From an uncultured Treponema sp. (GTDB taxonomy: Bacteria > Spirochaetota > Spirochaetia > Treponematales > Treponemataceae), in assembly GCA_910584475.1 (NCBI GenBank), contig CAJUBD010000010.1:74529-138528 (forward strand): a DNA stretch of 64,000 nt, in the 5' to 3' direction. A program made the translations under genes and the position numbers. Under the pieces are notes generated by a model that ran no database searches, was not told the origin of the DNA, and saw only the letters and a program-made list of their open reading frames with translations. Positions 1 to 8,277 of this stretch are shown piece after piece; within the stretch, counting starts at the first letter, position 1; each line of letters starts with the position of its first letter.

Positions 1-2606
1 CGCTGTTTTTGTTTGCGGCGGCGATGCTTGAAATTTCCAATCAACGCAGTTTTAAAAAATGCGTCTATATCAGCTTTAGTATCGTGCCTTTTTTTACTGC
101 TGTAGTTATAGAAAAAATTTATTGCAATTTGACGCTTGGCCTTGAAGGATTTCCGCTGTTCAAAGCGTTCCAACTTTTGCTTTGCATTGTATCGGCGATA
201 CTTGTCATGGCAATCGAATATCTTTTGGCAGGAATTATTGCCGAACGTTTTCTTTTTGGCATAATCGGAAACAAGTCGAAAATGGAAATCAATTCTTTGA
301 AAGAGGATTTTTCGTTTAAAAGCGAATCAGAATTAGAAGAAGCTTATGACAATGCGGAAAATGAAAATGACGAAATTTCAAATTCTGAAAAAGAAAGTCA
401 AGATGAAAATTCAATTTCAAGCGAAGGGCAAGAGACTTCGCCAGCGCAAGAAATTTTCGAGAACGAACTTTCGGAAACCAGCAAAAAATATTTGCATGAA
501 TTTGACGATTTGGTTTTGACGAGCGCGATGGAAAACAATGATGGCATTCTTGATTCGAAAAATTTCGATGACGAGAAAACGCTTGAATTGATTCAAATTT
601 CAAAAGCCACAAAAGTCGCCGTTCGTGACATTAATGTCGACACAATTGAAAGTGACGAAGATTTCGATGCGGACGATTATCCGAATTACGATGAATCCGA
701 GGCGGAAAATTTCGAAGACGATTACGGTTACAATGCGCTTGACGAAGAAGAAAATGATTTTGAATTTATGCAATCTGAAGATGAATTGCAGGAAGAAAAT
801 TTCGCAGAATATGAAATCGAAGAAAATGCGATTGGCGAAGAAGAAATCGACGGAAACGAATTTGAAATTTCCGAAGAAGAAAATGATTCTGATGAAACGG
901 TAACAGAAAAAATTGAAGAAAAAAAAACTAAAGAAGACGCGCCTCCTTTTCCTTTGATAGAAATTTCAACTGAAGAAAATGCCGCGAAAGGAAAAACAGA
1001 AAACTTTTCTGCTGCCGATGATGAGGATGATTTTGATGGAGCGACGAAAATAGATTCTTCGGAAGTTGTCAGAACTTTTGATGCGGTCGCCGAAAATTCC
1101 GCGCCGAAAAATTCGTCTGTAAAAATTGAAAAGACAGGAAAAGGCGTTTCTCCGATTTTGCCAAAAATCATTGATTCAAGATTTACTCGCAACGTCTATC
1201 AAATTCCTACGGAACATATTTTGGACGAATACGAGGATTCGAAATATTGGATTATTGACGAAGCCACGAGCGGCGCGAGCGAACAGTTAAAAGAAACGCT
1301 TGAAGAATTCAAAATCAGCGCGGAGGTTACTGGAATTCGAAAAGGCCCTGTCGTAACAATGTTTGAAATTTTGCCCGCGCCTGGAGTAAAGCTCAGCAAA
1401 ATCGTCGCGTTGCAGGACAATATCGCGCTGCGCTTGGCGGCGAAATCCGTGCGCATTGTCGCGCCTATTCCCGGAAAACGCGCCGTGGGCATCGAAGTGC
1501 CAAACAAAGATCGCTCGATAGTTTCGTTTCGGGAAATAATTTCACAAGAAATAAGCGAGTTCAAAAAAATGGCTGTACCCGTGATTTTGGGAAAGGACAT
1601 TCAAGGAGAAGCGCAAGTCATTGATTTGGCGAAAACGCCGCATTTGCTGATTGCCGGTTCGACTGGCTCTGGAAAATCAGTGTGCGTGAATTCGCTAATC
1701 CTTTCGATTTTGTACAAGCGTTCTCCGCAACAAGTGAAATTGATTTTGGTCGATCCGAAAATTGTCGAACTGAAATTGTACAACGACATTCCGCATTTGC
1801 TCACGCCCGTCATCACCGAGCCGAAACGCGCGTTGCAGTCGCTTCAATATTGTCTTTGCGAAATGGAACGACGCTACGCTTTGCTTGACGGACTTGGAGT
1901 GCGCGACATCATCAGTTACAATCGCCGTGTGGACGAACGGCACATTGCCGCGGAAAAACTTCCATACATCGTTGTAATCATCGATGAGTTCGCGGACTTG
2001 ATGGCAACTACGGGAAAAGAATTGGAATCGACAATCGCGCGTTTGTGCGCTATGAGCCGCGCCGTGGGAATCCATCTTGTGCTTGCGACACAGCGTCCTT
2101 CGATTGATGTAATCACGGGACTCATCAAGGCGAACATTCCGAGCCGAATCGCGTTCGCGGTCGCTTCGAAAGTGGACAGCCGAATCATCGTAGACCAAGT
2201 GGGAGCGGAAAAACTTCTGGGGCGTGGCGACATGCTTTTTGTGAGCGCGGCAAATCCAGTGCCAATCCGCATTCAGGGAACTTTCGTGAACGATGACGAA
2301 GTTGAACGCGTGGTGAAGTTCGTAAAGCAATACGGATTTCCCGAATACATCGACGACGAAATTTTTGTTGAAGACGATGACGATATCGACGGTGAGCCAG
2401 GCTTATTCGACGGCGGCGACGATCCGCTTTATTCAAAAGCGTTGGACATCGTTGTGGAAGCGGGCAAGGCGAGCGCGTCATACATTCAGCGCCGGCTGAA
2501 AATCGGCTACAATCGTGCCGCGCGTTTGGTGGAAGAAATGGAAGAGCGAGGAATTGTCGGTCCTGCGAACGGAAGCAAGCCGCGAGAGATAATCCATATT
2601 CCATGA
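1..2606 (+). CDS. ftsK: DNA translocase FtsK/SpoIIIE, 5' end outside the window
   Basis: ATP-driven DNA pump that clears and resolves chromosome ends at the division septum. The frame is open to the left edge, so the true start lies upstream; residues below count from the TTG at 9. Two membrane segments (about 17-37 and 53-80) are probably the last of the usual four. A very acidic Glu/Asp-rich linker (about 95-390) follows, then the motor with Walker A GSTGSGKS (550-557) and Walker B VVIIDEFADLM (654-664). The C-terminal winged-helix gamma domain (about 800-865), which reads polarity sequences, is complete. The long acidic linker is unusual in composition but not in position. The stop codon lies inside a strong hairpin. 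Confidence 0.95.
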   Translation, partial: LFLFAAAMLEISNQRSFKKCVYISFSIVPFFTAVVIEKIYCNLTLGLEGFPLFKAFQLLLCIVSAILVMAIEYLLAGIIAERFLFGIIGNKSKMEINSLKEDFSFKSESELEEAYDNAENENDEISNSEKESQDENSISSEGQETSPAQEIFENELSETSKKYLHEFDDLVLTSAMENNDGILDSKNFDDEKTLELIQISKATKVAVRDINVDTIESDEDFDADDYPNYDESEAENFEDDYGYNALDEEENDFEFMQSEDELQEENFAEYEIEENAIGEEEIDGNEFEISEEENDSDETVTEKIEEKKTKEDAPPFPLIEISTEENAAKGKTENFSAADDEDDFDGATKIDSSEVVRTFDAVAENSAPKNSSVKIEKTGKGVSPILPKIIDSRFTRNVYQIPTEHILDEYEDSKYWIIDEATSGASEQLKETLEEFKISAEVTGIRKGPVVTMFEILPAPGVKLSKIVALQDNIALRLAAKSVRIVAPIPGKRAVGIEVPNKDRSIVSFREIISQEISEFKKMAVPVILGKDIQGEAQVIDLAKTPHLLIAGSTGSGKSVCVNSLILSILYKRSPQQVKLILVDPKIVELKLYNDIPHLLTPVITEPKRALQSLQYCLCEMERRYALLDGLGVRDIISYNRRVDERHIAAEKLPYIVVIIDEFADLMATTGKELESTIARLCAMSRAVGIHLVLATQRPSIDVITGLIKANIPSRIAFAVASKVDSRIIVDQVGAEKLLGRGDMLFVSAANPVPIRIQGTFVNDDEVERVVKFVKQYGFPEYIDDEIFVEDDDDIDGEPGLFDGGDDPLYSKALDIVVEAGKASASYIQRRLKIGYNRAARLVEEMEERGIVGPANGSKPREIIHIP

Positions 2607-2639
2607 TAGACAATGGTGTAAAACACCATTGTCTATCAT
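2603..2639. terminator. Perfect 17-bp hairpin overlapping the ftsK stop codon
   Basis: Arms at 2603-2619 and 2623-2639 pair perfectly around a 3-nt AAA loop. The left arm starts at the ftsK stop. No clear T tract follows, so it may be a transcript-end stabiliser rather than a classical intrinsic terminator. Confidence 0.55.
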
Positions 2640-2845
2640 ACGAGAATTTCAGTTTCCAATTAAATCTGAAACTGAAATTTCTCGCGGCGTGAAAAAGAAG
2701 TTTTTATTTGCTCGTGAAACTCGTATTTTTTGCAAGCAAAAAACCGAAAAAACTCTCCACAGTTGCGAAGCGGTGCGGAAAAGAAACTTTTCTTGTTCGC
2801 ACCGCTCACATTTTTCACGGGCGAAAAAATGAAAACTCGCATATA

Positions 2846-2879
2846 AAAAAAGCCACAAACGAAACGCTTGTGGCTTTTT
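2846..2879 (-). terminator. Intrinsic terminator of the small lipoprotein gene
   Basis: A GCCACAA/TTGTGGC stem is flanked by A and T runs on both sides. Read on the minus strand it sits just after the stop at 2893 and ends in a T run. The flanking A run makes it potentially bidirectional. Confidence 0.75.
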
Positions 2880-2892
2880 CGTGGCAAAAAAT

Positions 2893-3279
2893 TTACTTCT
2901 TTGTGAAAGGAGCCGAAAGGCCGATTTCGTCGGAAGAAACTAACGTAAGTTTTTCACTTGCAATTTTCGCATCCTGCTCCTTGGGGTTTTCAACGGCTTG
3001 CAAACTCTTTTCATCCATTATGTGCGTAATGGTCACCTTAATCGTGCCGTCCCTTGTGGTGTCTCCAGTATACGTTCCTTTGGCAACCGTTCCTAATTCA
3101 CCCATCGTAACATTGAACGAACCGTCGTCAAGAAACTTGAGTACCATCGCTTCTGCGCCCTCTCCAGCATTCCAAGTTGTAACTACGCTCGGTTCATCGT
3201 CATCACTGCTGCACGCGACAAAAGTCAATGCCAACATCATTGCCGCCAAAAAAGCGGAAACCTTCAAAAGCTTTTTCAT
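2893..3279 (-). CDS. Small putative lipoprotein
   Basis: 128 residues. The N terminus is a lipoprotein signal (MKKLLK, a hydrophobic stretch and the lipobox FVAC, Cys near residue 23), followed by an acidic SSDDDEP linker typical of treponemal lipoproteins. The remaining 95 or so residues look beta-rich and suggest a small ligand-binding or lipocalin-like fold, but no family is recognised. A good AGGAGG Shine-Dalgarno precedes the ATG. It appears monocistronic, with its own terminator downstream. Confidence 0.8.
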   Translation of the reverse strand: MKKLLKVSAFLAAMMLALTFVACSSDDDEPSVVTTWNAGEGAEAMVLKFLDDGSFNVTMGELGTVAKGTYTGDTTRDGTIKVTITHIMDEKSLQAVENPKEQDAKIASEKLTLVSSDEIGLSAPFTKK

Positions 3280-3490
3280 AAAAGCCTCCTATTATAAATT
3301 TTGACTGCTACAATCATAAGAAATTGCATGCAATTCAATATTGATTAAAATTATAACGGGCGTTTTATTTTTAACCTTTTTTCACGGTTAGATGCATTTA
3401 TACAATTTCTTTTTCTATGTATTTCTTTGAATTACGATTTTCTTTGATTGCCCCGAAAAGGTATTGACAAAAAAGAAAACGCCCGTTAAA

Positions 3491-3660
3491 TTTTCGATAT
3501 TTTCAGAAATTGAAATTTCTGAAAATATCGAAAACGCGATTTTGCAACGAAGTGAAAAATAGTTAGCAAGCCAAGGCTTGTGATTAAATAAGCGAGTTTC
3601 CATAGGAAGCTCAAGTTAAAATTAGCGGCAATGTTTTGACGCTGATTTTAAACATTGACT
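3491..3660. repeat. Composite intergenic repeat, copy 1
   Basis: Modules in order: a 21-bp palindrome (arms 3491-3511 and 3514-3534), a block like CGATTTTGCAACGAAGTG, an AGCAAGCC/GGCTTG hairpin, a CGAGTTT block and a loose AAAATTAGCG/CGCTGATTTT hairpin. The same modules occur in the same order at 12537-12711. No gene is apparent between 3280 and 3690. Confidence 0.6.
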
Positions 3661-3684
3661 TTTTCCATAAAACCCTGCTATAAT
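3655..3684 (+). promoter_or_regulatory. Sigma70-type promoter of the GH5 lipoprotein gene
   Basis: TTGACT at 3655-3660 and TATAAT at 3679-3684 with an 18-nt spacer. Only 6 nt separate the -10 box from the ATG at 3691 and there is no Shine-Dalgarno, so the transcript is probably leaderless. Confidence 0.65.
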
Positions 3685-3690
3685 TTTTAT

Positions 3691-3879
3691 ATGAAAAAAA
3701 TTTACATTCCGATATTTTTTATTTTTTGTGCGCTTTTCTCTTTTTCCTGCGATGCCGGTGACGGTAGCGCTAATGGTGGCGACAGCGTTGATGATGGGGG
3801 GGGCTTTTTCCTTCCGTTACTGTCGAAGGAAAAACCGCGATGCAAATCGTGCAGGCAATGGGCGCGGGTTGGAATTTAG
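3691..3879 (+). CDS. Lipoprotein signal segment of the GH5 cellulase, out of frame with the catalytic domain
   Basis: The ATG at 3691 opens a lipoprotein signal peptide (MKKIYIPIFF through the lipobox FSFSC) and a Gly/Asp/Ser linker of the kind that tethers secreted enzymes. The frame reaches an eight-G run at 3796-3803 and then continues as nonsense to 3879. Adding one G or removing two would join it to the GH5 frame beginning PSVTVEGKTAMQ. It is therefore the 5' end of the cellulase gene, not a separate gene. Confidence 0.7.
   Translation: MKKIYIPIFFIFCALFSFSCDAGDGSANGGDSVDDGGGFFLPLLSKEKPRCKSCRQWARVGI
3796..3803 (+). repeat. G8 homopolymer at the frameshift point
   Basis: A run of eight G in the linker between lipoprotein signal and GH5 domain. 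The gene is in frame with 9 or 6 G and out of frame with 8. This fits slipped-strand phase variation or a base-calling error. Confidence 0.7.
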
Positions 3880-4910
3880 GAAACACGCTTGATGCGTGCG
3901 ATGAAAACTCGGGTAAACATCAAGGGCTTGAAACGGAAACTTCATGGGGAATGCCAAAGACCACGAAGAAAACAATTGACACAGTGGCGGCCGCAGGTTT
4001 CACATCAATTCGCATTCCAGTTTCATGGCACAATCATTTGACAAACGGAAAAATTGATGTCGCATGGATGGCGCGAGTAAAGGAAATAGTAGATTGGGCT
4101 TTGGCGGACGATTTGTATGTGGTTGTAAACATCCATCACGACACATGGAACGACTCGGGCGATTTTTGGGGCTATTATCCCGACAACGCGCACAAAGCAA
4201 AATCAATCGAATATGTTAAAAATATTTGGCAGCAAGTAGCAAGAGAATTTGCATCTTATGACCAGCGTCTGATTTTTGAAACGCTGAATGAGCCTCGTTT
4301 GCGCAATACGTCCCACGAATGGTGGTGCGGTGCCTTTCTGCAAGATGACAATTGTGCGCAGTGTGCCGAAGCTGTTCAAGTCGTAAACGAATTGAACAAA
4401 GTCGCGCTTGAGACAATTCGCACCGCGGGCGGAAAGAATTCCACGCGTCTTGTAATCGTGCCGTCCTATGTGGCATCGCCGGATTACGCTTTCAAAGATT
4501 CTTTTACAGTTCCAAACGATTCGGCGAATATGATCGCGCTTTCTACACATATGTACACGCCAAACAAGTTTGCGATGGAAGCTCCTGGCGAAAAAATTTT
4601 TTCGGAACAGCACAAAAACGACTTGAATTATTATTTTGATGAATTGAATAAAAAGTTCGTTACAAATGGCATTCCAGTTTTCATCGGAGAATATGGCGCG
4701 ACAAACAAAAACAACAAGGACGAGCGCATAAAGTGGGTCAAATTTTTCGTTGAAAACGCGAGAGAAAAAAGGATGTCGCCCTGCCTTTGGGACAACAACA
4801 ACTACGATGTTTCAAATGGCGACTACGAAGAAAAATTCGGCTATTTGAACAGAAAAACACTCGCTTGGTACGACAAAGATTTTATCGATGCGATAATGTC
4901 TTCAAAATGA
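3840..4910 (+). CDS. GH5 family endoglucanase (cellulase) catalytic domain
   Basis: Hydrolyses beta-1,4-glucan chains, probably on the cell surface through the upstream lipoprotein signal. This frame holds a full GH5 barrel of about 356 residues: the N-terminal GAGWNLGNTLDA, RIPVSW, the acid/base Glu in LNEPR (E151) and the nucleophile Glu in IGEYG (E284). The natural protein should begin at 3691; the in-frame start used here (3840) is an internal Met, and coding sense extends back to about 3807 (PSVTVEGKTA). A perfect 13-bp hairpin follows the stop. Confidence 0.9.
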   Translation: MQIVQAMGAGWNLGNTLDACDENSGKHQGLETETSWGMPKTTKKTIDTVAAAGFTSIRIPVSWHNHLTNGKIDVAWMARVKEIVDWALADDLYVVVNIHHDTWNDSGDFWGYYPDNAHKAKSIEYVKNIWQQVAREFASYDQRLIFETLNEPRLRNTSHEWWCGAFLQDDNCAQCAEAVQVVNELNKVALETIRTAGGKNSTRLVIVPSYVASPDYAFKDSFTVPNDSANMIALSTHMYTPNKFAMEAPGEKIFSEQHKNDLNYYFDELNKKFVTNGIPVFIGEYGATNKNNKDERIKWVKFFVENAREKRMSPCLWDNNNYDVSNGDYEEKFGYLNRKTLAWYDKDFIDAIMSSK

Positions 4911-4952
4911 AGCTATAATCAAGAAACTTTGGACAACATTTCGCTGGCCAAA

Positions 4953-4998
4953 GTTTTTAAAAGCGGATAAAGTTTCGACCCTTTTCGCTTTTAAAAAC
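4953..4998. terminator. Hairpin downstream of the GH5 gene
   Basis: Arms GTTTTTAAAAGCG (4953-4965) and its complement (4986-4998) form a perfect 13-bp stem with A/T-rich edges between two converging genes. Confidence 0.5.
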
Positions 4999-5087
4999 AC
5001 AACTTCGCAGTAAAACAAAAAATTGCGATGGATAATCGAGTTTGTGCCAACAAACTTGATTTAAAATCAGTGGCGCGAATCAGTCGA

Positions 5088-6101
5088 TTATTTTAAATAT
5101 TCCTCAAAAAGCGGCGAAGATTTTACGAATTCCTCGGCTGCGATTTCGTAGTCCGCCCAAGTGGAAAGAAAGCATTTTTGCGCGCCTGGAAAAAAAATCA
5201 AATCGGTCGGAATTACATAATTATAGTCGATTTCTTTTTCGATGAAAAAGTCGCGCACATTTTGAACCGTGTTCGCAAGAACGTAAGCGATATACGATGA
5301 GCAGACGAATTTAAATCTTTCTTCTTCAGTAGGATCGACATAGCCATTTTTAGAAGGAATGCCTCCGAAGCTTCGCGCCTCGGCATTTTTTTGACTTTTG
5401 CGCTTGACGCCCCAAAATCCTAGCGGAAGATTTTTAGGAATGAAATACTTTACTTTTGCCTCGGCGTAATCGCGCTCCAAAAATTTTTTCGTGGCCTCGT
5501 ATTCTTCAGCGGAAACTTTTATGGCGAGCGTCATTTGCAAGGATTTGTATTTGTCGCACATTTTCATATATATGTTCGTTTCGGTGTTCAAGCAAGATTC
5601 GTGTTTCAAATCCTGCGGCTTGTAACGAGTAAGTCCATAGAAATCATCGTGCAAGTCGAAGCCAATCGCAGTGTGGCTGAAATCATAATCCGACGGATCA
5701 ACGGAAGCAATTAGACCTTTCAAAATATTTACACCGCTCAACTTGTTTTTGTAATTCGGAAAATACAAGCGCAGAAAAATGAATTTTTCGCCTTCTGAAA
5801 ATTCGTCTTTAAAATCCGTGTCATATATTTTGAAAACTTCGTCATGCGCGTTTATCTCAAGACCGTCAGAAAGAATTTGCGTTTGGTCATCGGCGAATTT
5901 TGTGGAACGGCATCCGCCGAGCGCAAAGAGAAAAATTGCCGAAACCGCAACGATGAAAAAATTCTTTGCGCCAAAGATTTTGCAAAATTCCAAATTACGG
6001 AAAAAACACGCGCGATGCACAATCTCACGTGTAGAACGAAACTCCTTGTCATTGTGACCGAGCAGAGAAATCCTTTTTTTAATATTTCCAAAAGCATCCA
6101 T
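5088..6101 (-). CDS. Putative lipoprotein, possible NlpC/P60-like (permuted papain fold) protein
   Basis: Not firmly recognised. 337 residues with a hydrophobic segment and lipobox FALGGC around residues 48-65, preceded by an unusually long N-terminal stretch. A later TTG start (LEFCKIFGAK) would give a normal signal peptide. A His in FSHTAIGFDL and a Cys in FKFVCSSYIAYVL, in that order, recall permuted NlpC/P60 (YiiX-like) proteins, but this is only inference. There is no Shine-Dalgarno before the ATG. A TATAAT on the minus strand (6113-6118) lies 11 nt upstream, so any leader would be very short. Confidence 0.55.
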   Translation of the reverse strand: MDAFGNIKKRISLLGHNDKEFRSTREIVHRACFFRNLEFCKIFGAKNFFIVAVSAIFLFALGGCRSTKFADDQTQILSDGLEINAHDEVFKIYDTDFKDEFSEGEKFIFLRLYFPNYKNKLSGVNILKGLIASVDPSDYDFSHTAIGFDLHDDFYGLTRYKPQDLKHESCLNTETNIYMKMCDKYKSLQMTLAIKVSAEEYEATKKFLERDYAEAKVKYFIPKNLPLGFWGVKRKSQKNAEARSFGGIPSKNGYVDPTEEERFKFVCSSYIAYVLANTVQNVRDFFIEKEIDYNYVIPTDLIFFPGAQKCFLSTWADYEIAAEEFVKSSPLFEEYLK

Positions 6102-6390
6102 AATTGGCGTATATTATAACGAAAAAGAATATTTTTGAAAAGCGGAAAGTTCTGCGGAGTTTTTAAAATTGGGAGAAAAGTGGAAAAGCGGCATTGCAAA
6201 ATACAAGATCCGTCGCTTTCATGTTTTGCAAATGACCGATTTCTTATTCATTCGTCACACTAACGAAACCGTGGAAATTTGCTAAGACAACGGCGTTTTT
6301 AGCCGAATTTTGATCTATTGCCATTGCATTTCAATGATGAAAACTAATCGCACGAATATTTGAATGATTAAAAATCTATTGCGTCATTTC

Positions 6391-6419
6391 TTGGCAAAAT
6401 TATTATTCCGTGATATAAT
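6391..6419 (+). promoter_or_regulatory. Promoter of the GH3 gene
   Basis: TTGGCA at 6391-6396 and TATAAT at 6414-6419 with a 17-nt spacer. A Shine-Dalgarno-like AAGGAGG follows at 6426-6432 but is too far from the ATG at 6489 to serve it. The remainder of 6102-6390 shows no gene. Confidence 0.65.
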
Positions 6420-6488
6420 TATTTCAAGGAGGTGTGATAAAAATACCGCGCAAAAGGATTTATATGATAATAGAGGTTCGCTTTAATT

Positions 6489-8189
6489 ATGAAAAAAGTT
6501 TTTAAAATTTCGCTTCAATTTTTTTTGCTGTTTTCTTTCAATTTAAATTTTATGTTTCCTGCGAACTTGCCCGATGACATTACTTTTTGGAGCAATTACC
6601 CGAATGAAATTTTGGCCGACGCGCTCGTGGAAAAAATGAGCGACGAGGAATTGTACGCGCAAATTCTGATGTTTGGATGGGCGGGAGCAGAGCCTTCTAC
6701 ACTGCTCAATTCGTGGGTAGACGAGCGCGGCTTGGGAAGCGTAAAAGTTTTCGGCTGGAATACGGACAACATTCGCCTTGTAGCTCGCTCCGTCAAGTCT
6801 CTTCAGCGAAAGGCTTTGGCGCGGCGTTTTAAAATTCCGCTTTTCGTGGCGACTGACCAAGAAGGCGGATGGATTCGGCATGTCAAGGGAAGCACGAGCA
6901 TCACGCCAGGAAATTTGGCAATCGGAGCAAGCGGCTTTCCTTACGACGCATATTATTCCGGCTATTACATAAACCGTGAAATTGCCGCGTTGGGAATAAA
7001 TATGAATTTCGCGCCCACGATTGACTTGTACACGGACAAACGCTCGACCATAATCGGAACGCGTTCGTTCGGCGAAGATCCGCGCAATGCCGGAATTCTC
7101 GGCGCGGCGTTCGCGCAAGGAAGCATGGACGCTGGCGTGATTCCGACGGCAAAACATTTTCCGGGACACGGCGACACGCAAAACGACTCGCATTTGTTTT
7201 TGCCGAACATCGACATTGATCAGAAAACTTTTGAAGAGCGCGAGCTTGTTCCTTTTGAATATTTGATAAAGGCGGGCGTTCCCGCGATTATGAGCGGACA
7301 TTTGAGTTTTCCTCGAATTTGCCCTAATGGAGAACCTGCCACTTTGTCTGAATTTTTTTTGACGGAAATTCTGAGAAACCAACTTGGCTTTGAAGGTCTC
7401 ATCATCACTGACGATATGATGATGAATGGCGCTACGCTTTATGCCGGAGCGGTTTCGGCGGCATTCAGAATGGCGGTGATTGCCGGAAATGATATCGTGA
7501 TTTCTTCGACGACGGCACAATTGGACGAACCTCTTTGGAGCGCGAATTTGCGTTTGATGAAAACCGATGAAAAATTTCGAGGCAAAGTGAAAGAAGCCGC
7601 TCGGCGAGTGATTTACGAAAAGTTAAAATATTTCAAAGGAAAAAATCCCGCGCCGCTTTTTCCAGACGAAAACAAAATCGATGAAAGAATTCCTGACAAG
7701 GACGGAGAAAAATTTTTCTTTGAGCAAGCCTGCCGCTCAATTACAGTTTACCAGCGGAAATCCAAAGGATTGAAAAAATCCGATTTCGGACGAGTCTTGC
7801 TTTGCGGAAGCGAAGGGCAATTTTTTTCTTCGGGCAAAGAACGATGGCCCAATTCCGGCGAATTCCGCTTTAGCTTTTCAATGGGGCCGAACGAAACTCA
7901 ATGGTCGGCGGACAACATTCTGCAAACTGCGGCTCGTTATGACACGATCATTTTTTGTGTAGTGGACGCGAACAGCGCGCGCGTGGCGCAAACTTTGAGA
8001 CAGCTTTCACAACAAGGAAAGCGCGTGATAATTTTTTCGATAATGTCGCCGATTTTAGTAACGGACTTTGATTGGGCGGACACAATTCTATTCGGCTACA
8101 GTTATTCGCCTTATAGTTTGGAGGCGTTGATTGGCGCGTGCGCAGGTGAATTTGAACCGCAAGGCATCGAACCAATCAGCAACAATTGA
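6489..8189 (+). CDS. GH3 family beta-N-acetylhexosaminidase (NagZ-like)
   Basis: Exported glycosidase expected to remove terminal N-acetylglucosamine, either in cell-wall recycling or in glycan scavenging. 566 residues: signal peptide (about 1-25), then the GH3 barrel with DQEGG near 130, the NagZ signature KHFPGHGDT (222-230) with its His acid/base loop, and the nucleophile region IITDDMMM (Asp308/309). About 190 C-terminal residues follow the barrel and resemble the second domain of two-domain GH3 enzymes. A weak GAGG lies 14 nt before the ATG. The gene appears monocistronic and ends in a bidirectional terminator. Confidence 0.88.
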   Translation: MKKVFKISLQFFLLFSFNLNFMFPANLPDDITFWSNYPNEILADALVEKMSDEELYAQILMFGWAGAEPSTLLNSWVDERGLGSVKVFGWNTDNIRLVARSVKSLQRKALARRFKIPLFVATDQEGGWIRHVKGSTSITPGNLAIGASGFPYDAYYSGYYINREIAALGINMNFAPTIDLYTDKRSTIIGTRSFGEDPRNAGILGAAFAQGSMDAGVIPTAKHFPGHGDTQNDSHLFLPNIDIDQKTFEERELVPFEYLIKAGVPAIMSGHLSFPRICPNGEPATLSEFFLTEILRNQLGFEGLIITDDMMMNGATLYAGAVSAAFRMAVIAGNDIVISSTTAQLDEPLWSANLRLMKTDEKFRGKVKEAARRVIYEKLKYFKGKNPAPLFPDENKIDERIPDKDGEKFFFEQACRSITVYQRKSKGLKKSDFGRVLLCGSEGQFFSSGKERWPNSGEFRFSFSMGPNETQWSADNILQTAARYDTIIFCVVDANSARVAQTLRQLSQQGKRVIIFSIMSPILVTDFDWADTILFGYSYSPYSLEALIGACAGEFEPQGIEPISNN

Positions 8190-8216
8190 AAAACCAAAAT
8201 GTAAAAATTAGCATTT

Positions 8217-8247
8217 AAAATTGTCGCTAAGATAGCGCGACAATTTT
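8217..8247. terminator. Bidirectional terminator (palindromic repeat family)
   Basis: AAAATTGTCGC (8217-8227) pairs with GCGACAATTTT (8237-8247) between converging genes. It belongs to the same palindrome family as those at 12677, 14463, 14882 and 29159. Confidence 0.7.
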
Positions 8248-8277
8248 TATTGAAATTTCCGCCAAAAATTTTTGCGA

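Noticed and set aside
3415..3603. 62-codon minus frame upstream of the GH5 gene
   Set aside because: Consists of the composite repeat read through; no Shine-Dalgarno.
6543..7520. 325-codon minus frame opposite the GH3 gene
   Set aside because: Arg-rich antisense shadow of a clear glycosidase gene.
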